DNA of 8,763 nucleotides. Source: an uncultured Moraxella sp. (GTDB lineage Bacteria > Pseudomonadota > Gammaproteobacteria > Pseudomonadales > Moraxellaceae). Below, piece after piece: positions 5,953 through 8,763 of the stretch. Within the stretch, counting starts at the first letter, position 1; each line of letters opens with the position of its first letter. Both the position numbers and the translations under genes were made by a program. The stretch lies in assembly GCA_943908425.1 (NCBI GenBank), contig CALTTC010000043.1:1-8763 (forward strand), in the 5' to 3' direction. Below the pieces are notes generated by a model, which was not told the origin of the DNA, did not search any database, and worked only from the letters and a program-made list of their open reading frames with translations.

Positions 5953-7506
5953 TTAAAAAACCCGATTTAAGCCATTTAATGCCGCCACGCGATACGCCTC
6001 CGCCATCGTCGGATAGTTAAAAGTGGTATTGACAAAATACTCAAGCGTGTGCCCGCATTTCATCACCGCTTGCCCAATATGGATAATCTCCGCAGCGTGA
6101 TTGCCATAGCAATGGATGCCTAGTATCTGTAAGCTTTCGCGGTGAAACAAAATCTTTAACACCCCAGAACGCTCACCAATAATCTGTGCCCGCGCCAAAT
6201 GCTTAAAAAATGCTTGCCCCACTTCATAAGGAATTTGTTCAGCCGTGAGCTCCGCCTCGGTCTTGCCAATACTTGAAATTTCGGGAATGGTATAGATGCC
6301 CGTTGGTACACTAGAGATAAATTCCGCCTCATTATCCCCAACCATAAAAGCGGAGGCGTTGCGCCCTTGGTCATAAGCTGCCGAGGCGAGTGACGGCCAG
6401 CCGATTACATCACCCACCGCAGAAATATTGCTCGTAGCGGTGCGATAAGTTTCATCAACGGTCAGCTGTCCACGACTGTTGGCAGTCAGTCCGATTGCCT
6501 CTAAATTAAGACTTTCGGTATTGCCCGAGCGCCCATTACACCACAAAATGGCGTCTGCCTTAATTTGTTTACCGCTTTTTAGGTGTAAAACCACCTCATC
6601 ATCAAAGGTCTGCAAATAATCAATTTCTTCATTATTGCGAATCATTACCCCCATTTGGCGAAAGTCATAACTTAACGCATCGGTAATCTCATCGTCTAAA
6701 TAACTCAGCAGACGATCTTTATTGTTAATTAAATCAACACGATAGCCTAAGCCAGTAAAGATAGACGCGTACTCACAACCAATCACGCCTGCACCATAGA
6801 TAATGATTTTTTTGGCGACATAATCCATTTGCAAAATTTTGTCAGAATCAAACACGCGCGGGTGATTAAAGTCAAGCATTTCTGGACGATAAGGGCGCGA
6901 GCCTGTGGCAATCACCGCACTATCAAAGGTAATGGTTTTGTCATTGGCGCGGTTATCATCAAACACCACGCGCAACGTATGCGTATCCACAAAACTTCCC
7001 CAACCGTGTAGCACATCCACTTGATTGCGCTCATAAAACAGCGCATGGGTATTGACTTGACTGCGAATGACATCGCGCGCTTTACTTAGCACCTTATTAA
7101 GGGGCACTTGGTGATTATCAATAATCTGCGAAAATAAAGGGTCACGGCGAAAATTGATAATATTAAATACCGACTGGCGCAACGCCTTACTCGGAATGGT
7201 GCCAACGTGTGCACAGTTACCGCCCACTTGCCCGCGCGGGTCAATCACCGCCACTTTTTTGCCCGATTTGGCAAGTTTCATCGCTGCCGCCTCGCCAGCA
7301 GGTCCAGCACCAAGCACCACCGCGTCATAGTCATAATTACGCTCACGGCGACTGTCCGCCAGATGAATGCGCGTGCCATCTAATGGGTCAATCAGCGGTA
7401 AATGCTCAGTATCGTGCTCATGCGCTTCGCTAAGCGTGCAAGATGCCAAGGCGCTATCGGTTGCCGCTTGGGTAAGGGGTGGATTTTTTGCAGATTTTTT
7501 TGACAT
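5953..7506 (-). CDS. sthA: Soluble pyridine nucleotide transhydrogenase
   Basis: FAD flavoprotein of the cytosol that transfers hydride between NADPH and NADH without membrane energy. Residues from 57 on follow E. coli SthA closely: YDYDAVVLGAGPAGEAAA (FAD Rossmann fold, GxGxxG 66-71), GGNCAHVGTIPSKALR (95-110), second Rossmann fold IIIYGAGVIGCEYA (234-247), SAVGDVIG (362-369), PTGIYTIPEISSIG dimer region, and C-terminal NTTFNYPTMAEAYRVAALNGLNR. The redox disulfide of dihydrolipoyl dehydrogenases is absent (Cys98 but Thr103) and the base His of HPT is Tyr (NYPT), which separates SthA from Lpd and glutathione reductase. At 517 residues it is about 50 longer than the E. coli protein (466), all at the N terminus; the SD AAAAGGT just before the ATG supports this start. 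It follows ppsR by 54 bases; no strong terminator is visible after it. Confidence 0.96.
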   Translation of the reverse strand: MSKKSAKNPPLTQAATDSALASCTLSEAHEHDTEHLPLIDPLDGTRIHLADSRRERNYDYDAVVLGAGPAGEAAAMKLAKSGKKVAVIDPRGQVGGNCAHVGTIPSKALRQSVFNIINFRRDPLFSQIIDNHQVPLNKVLSKARDVIRSQVNTHALFYERNQVDVLHGWGSFVDTHTLRVVFDDNRANDKTITFDSAVIATGSRPYRPEMLDFNHPRVFDSDKILQMDYVAKKIIIYGAGVIGCEYASIFTGLGYRVDLINNKDRLLSYLDDEITDALSYDFRQMGVMIRNNEEIDYLQTFDDEVVLHLKSGKQIKADAILWCNGRSGNTESLNLEAIGLTANSRGQLTVDETYRTATSNISAVGDVIGWPSLASAAYDQGRNASAFMVGDNEAEFISSVPTGIYTIPEISSIGKTEAELTAEQIPYEVGQAFFKHLARAQIIGERSGVLKILFHRESLQILGIHCYGNHAAEIIHIGQAVMKCGHTLEYFVNTTFNYPTMAEAYRVAALNGLNRVF

Positions 7507-7542
7507 AAATTACCTTTTATTTGTTGTGTAAGTTTTACTGTG

Positions 7543-7564
7543 TCAGTGGATTGTGCGCCACTAA
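7543..7564 (-). other. Hairpin spanning the ppsR stop codon, ppsR-sthA gap
   Basis: On the minus strand TTAGTGG (7564-7558) pairs with CCACTGA (7549-7543) around 8 bases, with one G-T wobble. The ppsR stop TAG (7563-7561) lies in the stem. No T tract follows, so it is more likely an mRNA processing or stability element than a terminator. Confidence 0.35.
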
Positions 7565-8457
7565 CCAATACGCCTGTTAAGACCTGCCATCTGTAGCACA
7601 CGTGTGGCAATCTCCTCAACCGACAGTTGTGTGACATTCAGACTAGGAATATTTTCATTAGCATAAATACGTGCAATAGCGCGCTGCTCATTTTGGCACT
7701 GCGCCATACTAGCATAACGACTGCCCGCCATCCGCTCCTCACGAATTTTCACCAGTCGCTCTGTATCAATTGCTAAGCCAAATATTTTATGGCGAAACGG
7801 TTGCAATACCGCTGGCAGATGGGCATTGTCCAAATCCTCTTCGGTCAGCGGATAATTCGCCGCATAAATGCCAAATTGCAACGCCAAATATAGCGACGTT
7901 GGCGTCTTGCCCGAGCGCGACAAACCCACCAAAATAATGTCCGCACGGTCATAATGGCGCACACGCGCCCCGTCATCATTATCTAAGGCAAAATGCACCG
8001 CATCAATACGTTCATTATAAAAATCACTGTCGCCAACACCGTGCGCTACGCCTTTGTGTAGCTTAGGGCGCTCTCCGACCTCATCGCTGATTTTGGCGAT
8101 AATACCCTCATAAATATCCAAATTACAAGCATCGGCTGAGTTGATTTTTTCGCGAATATCATCGCTAACAATGGTATCAAATACGAGCGGTTTTAGCCCG
8201 CTTGTGGCATAGGCGGCGTTAATTTGTACTACCACCTCGCTTGCGCGCTCCAACGTCTCCACATAGGGGATAATCACGATGTTAAATTCAGTTTGGTGAA
8301 ATTGCCCAAGTAGCGAACGCCCCATCGTCTCGGCGGTAATTGCTGTCCCATCAGAGATAAAAAACGCACTGCGCACCCCTGAGCGTCCCTGTCTATCGCT
8401 TGGCGCTATCGCGTTATCAGTGGCTTGTAGCGCATTATTTGCAGAATGAATGTACAT
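7561..8457 (-). CDS. ppsR: PEP synthase regulatory protein (bifunctional kinase/pyrophosphorylase)
   Basis: DUF299-family protein that inactivates PEP synthase (PpsA) by ADP-dependent threonine phosphorylation and reactivates it by phosphate-dependent dephosphorylation that yields PPi, thereby setting pyruvate-to-PEP flux. Cytosolic. It tracks E. coli PpsR (277 residues): FFISDGTAITAE near the N terminus, PLVFDTIV, DDG before the P-loop GLSRSGKT and TPTSLYLALQFG(I)YAANYPL, HKIFGLAIDTERL, IREERMAGSRYASM, and VEEIATRVLQMAGLNRR at the end. The conserved part starts some 30 residues in, so the N terminus is extended by about 20. Start: ATG 8457 (298 residues) is preferred; an in-frame TTG at 8475 (304 residues) would sit within a few bases of the expected transcription start and in the palindrome. 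Neither has a good SD. sthA follows after 54 bases in the same direction, a probable operon. ppsA is not in the window. Confidence 0.95.
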   Translation of the reverse strand: MYIHSANNALQATDNAIAPSDRQGRSGVRSAFFISDGTAITAETMGRSLLGQFHQTEFNIVIIPYVETLERASEVVVQINAAYATSGLKPLVFDTIVSDDIREKINSADACNLDIYEGIIAKISDEVGERPKLHKGVAHGVGDSDFYNERIDAVHFALDNDDGARVRHYDRADIILVGLSRSGKTPTSLYLALQFGIYAANYPLTEEDLDNAHLPAVLQPFRHKIFGLAIDTERLVKIREERMAGSRYASMAQCQNEQRAIARIYANENIPSLNVTQLSVEEIATRVLQMAGLNRRIG

Positions 8458-8468
8458 CGTTGCCAATA

Positions 8469-8485
8469 TTGTCAATAATTGACAA
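8469..8485. promoter_or_regulatory. Palindromic operator candidate over the ppsR transcription start
   Basis: TTGTCAA-TAA-TTGACAA: perfect 7-base arms with 3 bases between, immediately downstream of the ppsR -10. A protein bound here would block initiation. It shares 13 of 17 positions with the HexR consensus TTGTAATTAAATTACAA as I remember it; HexR is known in gammaproteobacteria as a regulator of central carbon genes, but the central bases differ and AT-rich palindromes match easily, so the regulator is unassigned. Confidence 0.55.
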
Positions 8486-8486
8486 A

Positions 8487-8516
8487 ATTATACCACGTCT
8501 TCTGCCTTTACGGCAA
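8487..8516 (-). promoter_or_regulatory. Promoter of ppsR(-sthA)
   Basis: Read on minus: TTGCCG (8516-8511), 18-base spacer, TGG then perfect TATAAT (8492-8487), an extended -10. Transcription start is expected near 8480, leaving about 23 bases to the ATG at 8457. Confidence 0.6.
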
Positions 8517-8542
8517 AAAATCCGTGCGAGAGTGTTTGGTAT

Positions 8543-8553
8543 GCCACAGTGGC
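8543..8553. other. GCCAC-A-GTGGC palindrome in the ppsR upstream region
   Basis: Perfect 5-base arms around one A, about 27 bases upstream of the ppsR -35. Possibly a binding site; short enough to be chance. Confidence 0.3.
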
Positions 8554-8560
8554 TAGTTAG

Positions 8561-8664
8561 GCATTATACAATAGCCAAGCGAGATATAACCCAAGACTAA
8601 ATAGTGACTGTAAGTTAAGAAGCAAGCGTTATACGATAGCCAAGCAAGCATTGCAAAATAGCCA
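8561..8664 (+). repeat. Degenerate direct repeats upstream of ppsR
   Basis: 8561-8583 and 8626-8648 match at 20 of 23 positions (consensus GCrTTATACrATAGCCAAGC then rAG). A weaker third copy, GCATTGCAAAATAGCCA at 8648-8664, matches 14 of 17. Starts are 65 and 22 bases apart. No long open frame runs through all of them. Origin and role unknown; they look like the decayed outer part of a repeat array. Confidence 0.7.
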
Positions 8665-8703
8665 TCTGCCAACATTCACCACCAAGCCCAACACTCCCAA
8701 ATC

Positions 8704-8763
8704 AGCATTTAAGCATTTAAGCATTTAAGCATTTAAGCATTTAAGCATTTAAGCATTTAAGCA
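8704..8763 (+). repeat. Octanucleotide tandem repeat (AGCATTTA), 7.5 perfect copies, continues past the edge
   Basis: Seven perfect copies of AGCATTTA plus AGCA, ending only because the window does. Every frame on both strands meets TAA within 24 bases, so it is not coding. Perfect short repeats like this change copy number by slippage. It lies about 220 bases upstream of ppsR and, if gene order follows relatives, between ppsR and a divergent ppsA outside the window. Confidence 0.97.

Noticed and set aside
5953..7506. Dihydrolipoyl dehydrogenase (Lpd) instead of SthA
   Set aside because: The CxxxxC disulfide is lost (Thr103) and HPT reads YPT; the C terminus and middle follow SthA.
8400..8600. 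66-codon frame on plus overlapping the ppsR start
   Set aside because: Antisense to the well-supported ppsR N terminus and running through promoter and palindromes; no homology recognised.
8704..8763. CRISPR-like array at the right end
   Set aside because: An 8-base unit with no spacers is a simple tandem repeat, not a CRISPR array.

Overview
The window looks like a short piece of a Moraxellaceae (gammaproteobacterial) chromosome, close to Psychrobacter/Moraxella. The grounds are the Acinetobacter/Moraxella-like family I inorganic pyrophosphatase (MADFNQILDAGDVDGG start), a GTP-type PEP carboxykinase, an E. coli-like SthA and PpsR, moderate GC in genes and very AT-rich spacers. This is judged from protein resemblance recalled from memory, not from a search; genus is not resolved.

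Left end (1-501): a tRNA cluster, reading rightward: a tRNA-Lys(TTT) cut by the window edge, a complete identical-looking tRNA-Lys(TTT), a tRNA-Asn(GTT) one base later, a terminator, a strong promoter, a second tRNA-Asn(GTT) and a second terminator. The Asn gene plus its terminator is a collinear duplication. From 502 to 1928 lies about 1.4 kb of AT-rich DNA in which I find no convincing gene; it ends in the probable pckG promoter.

Plus-strand block (1929-5192): pckG (GTP-dependent PEP carboxykinase), a terminator, lipB (octanoyltransferase), ppa (inorganic pyrophosphatase) and a terminator. lipB and ppa each have a -10 region of the same style as the tRNA-Asn promoter (TGCTAtAaTA followed by a GC-rich discriminator).

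Minus-strand block (8475-5209): ppsR (bifunctional kinase/pyrophosphorylase controlling PEP synthase) followed after about 54 bases by sthA (soluble transhydrogenase), a likely operon; then a separate gene for a glycine-zipper protein of unknown function with its own SD and terminator. The ppsR promoter carries a perfect 7+7 palindrome over the expected transcription start. The right end (8486-8763) is noncoding and holds degenerate 22-23 base repeats and a pure octamer repeat (AGCATTTA) running off the edge.

Functionally most of the genes sit around the PEP/pyruvate node: PckG makes PEP from oxaloacetate, PpsR switches the pyruvate-to-PEP enzyme, Ppa removes PPi (a product of the PpsR pyrophosphorylase reaction), LipB supplies lipoate for pyruvate and 2-oxoglutarate dehydrogenases, and SthA balances NADH/NADPH. 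I see no clear novel system such as a defence island, CRISPR or mobile element. The items most worth a second look are the octamer repeat and palindrome upstream of ppsR, and the glycine-zipper protein with an 11-residue tryptophan repeat.
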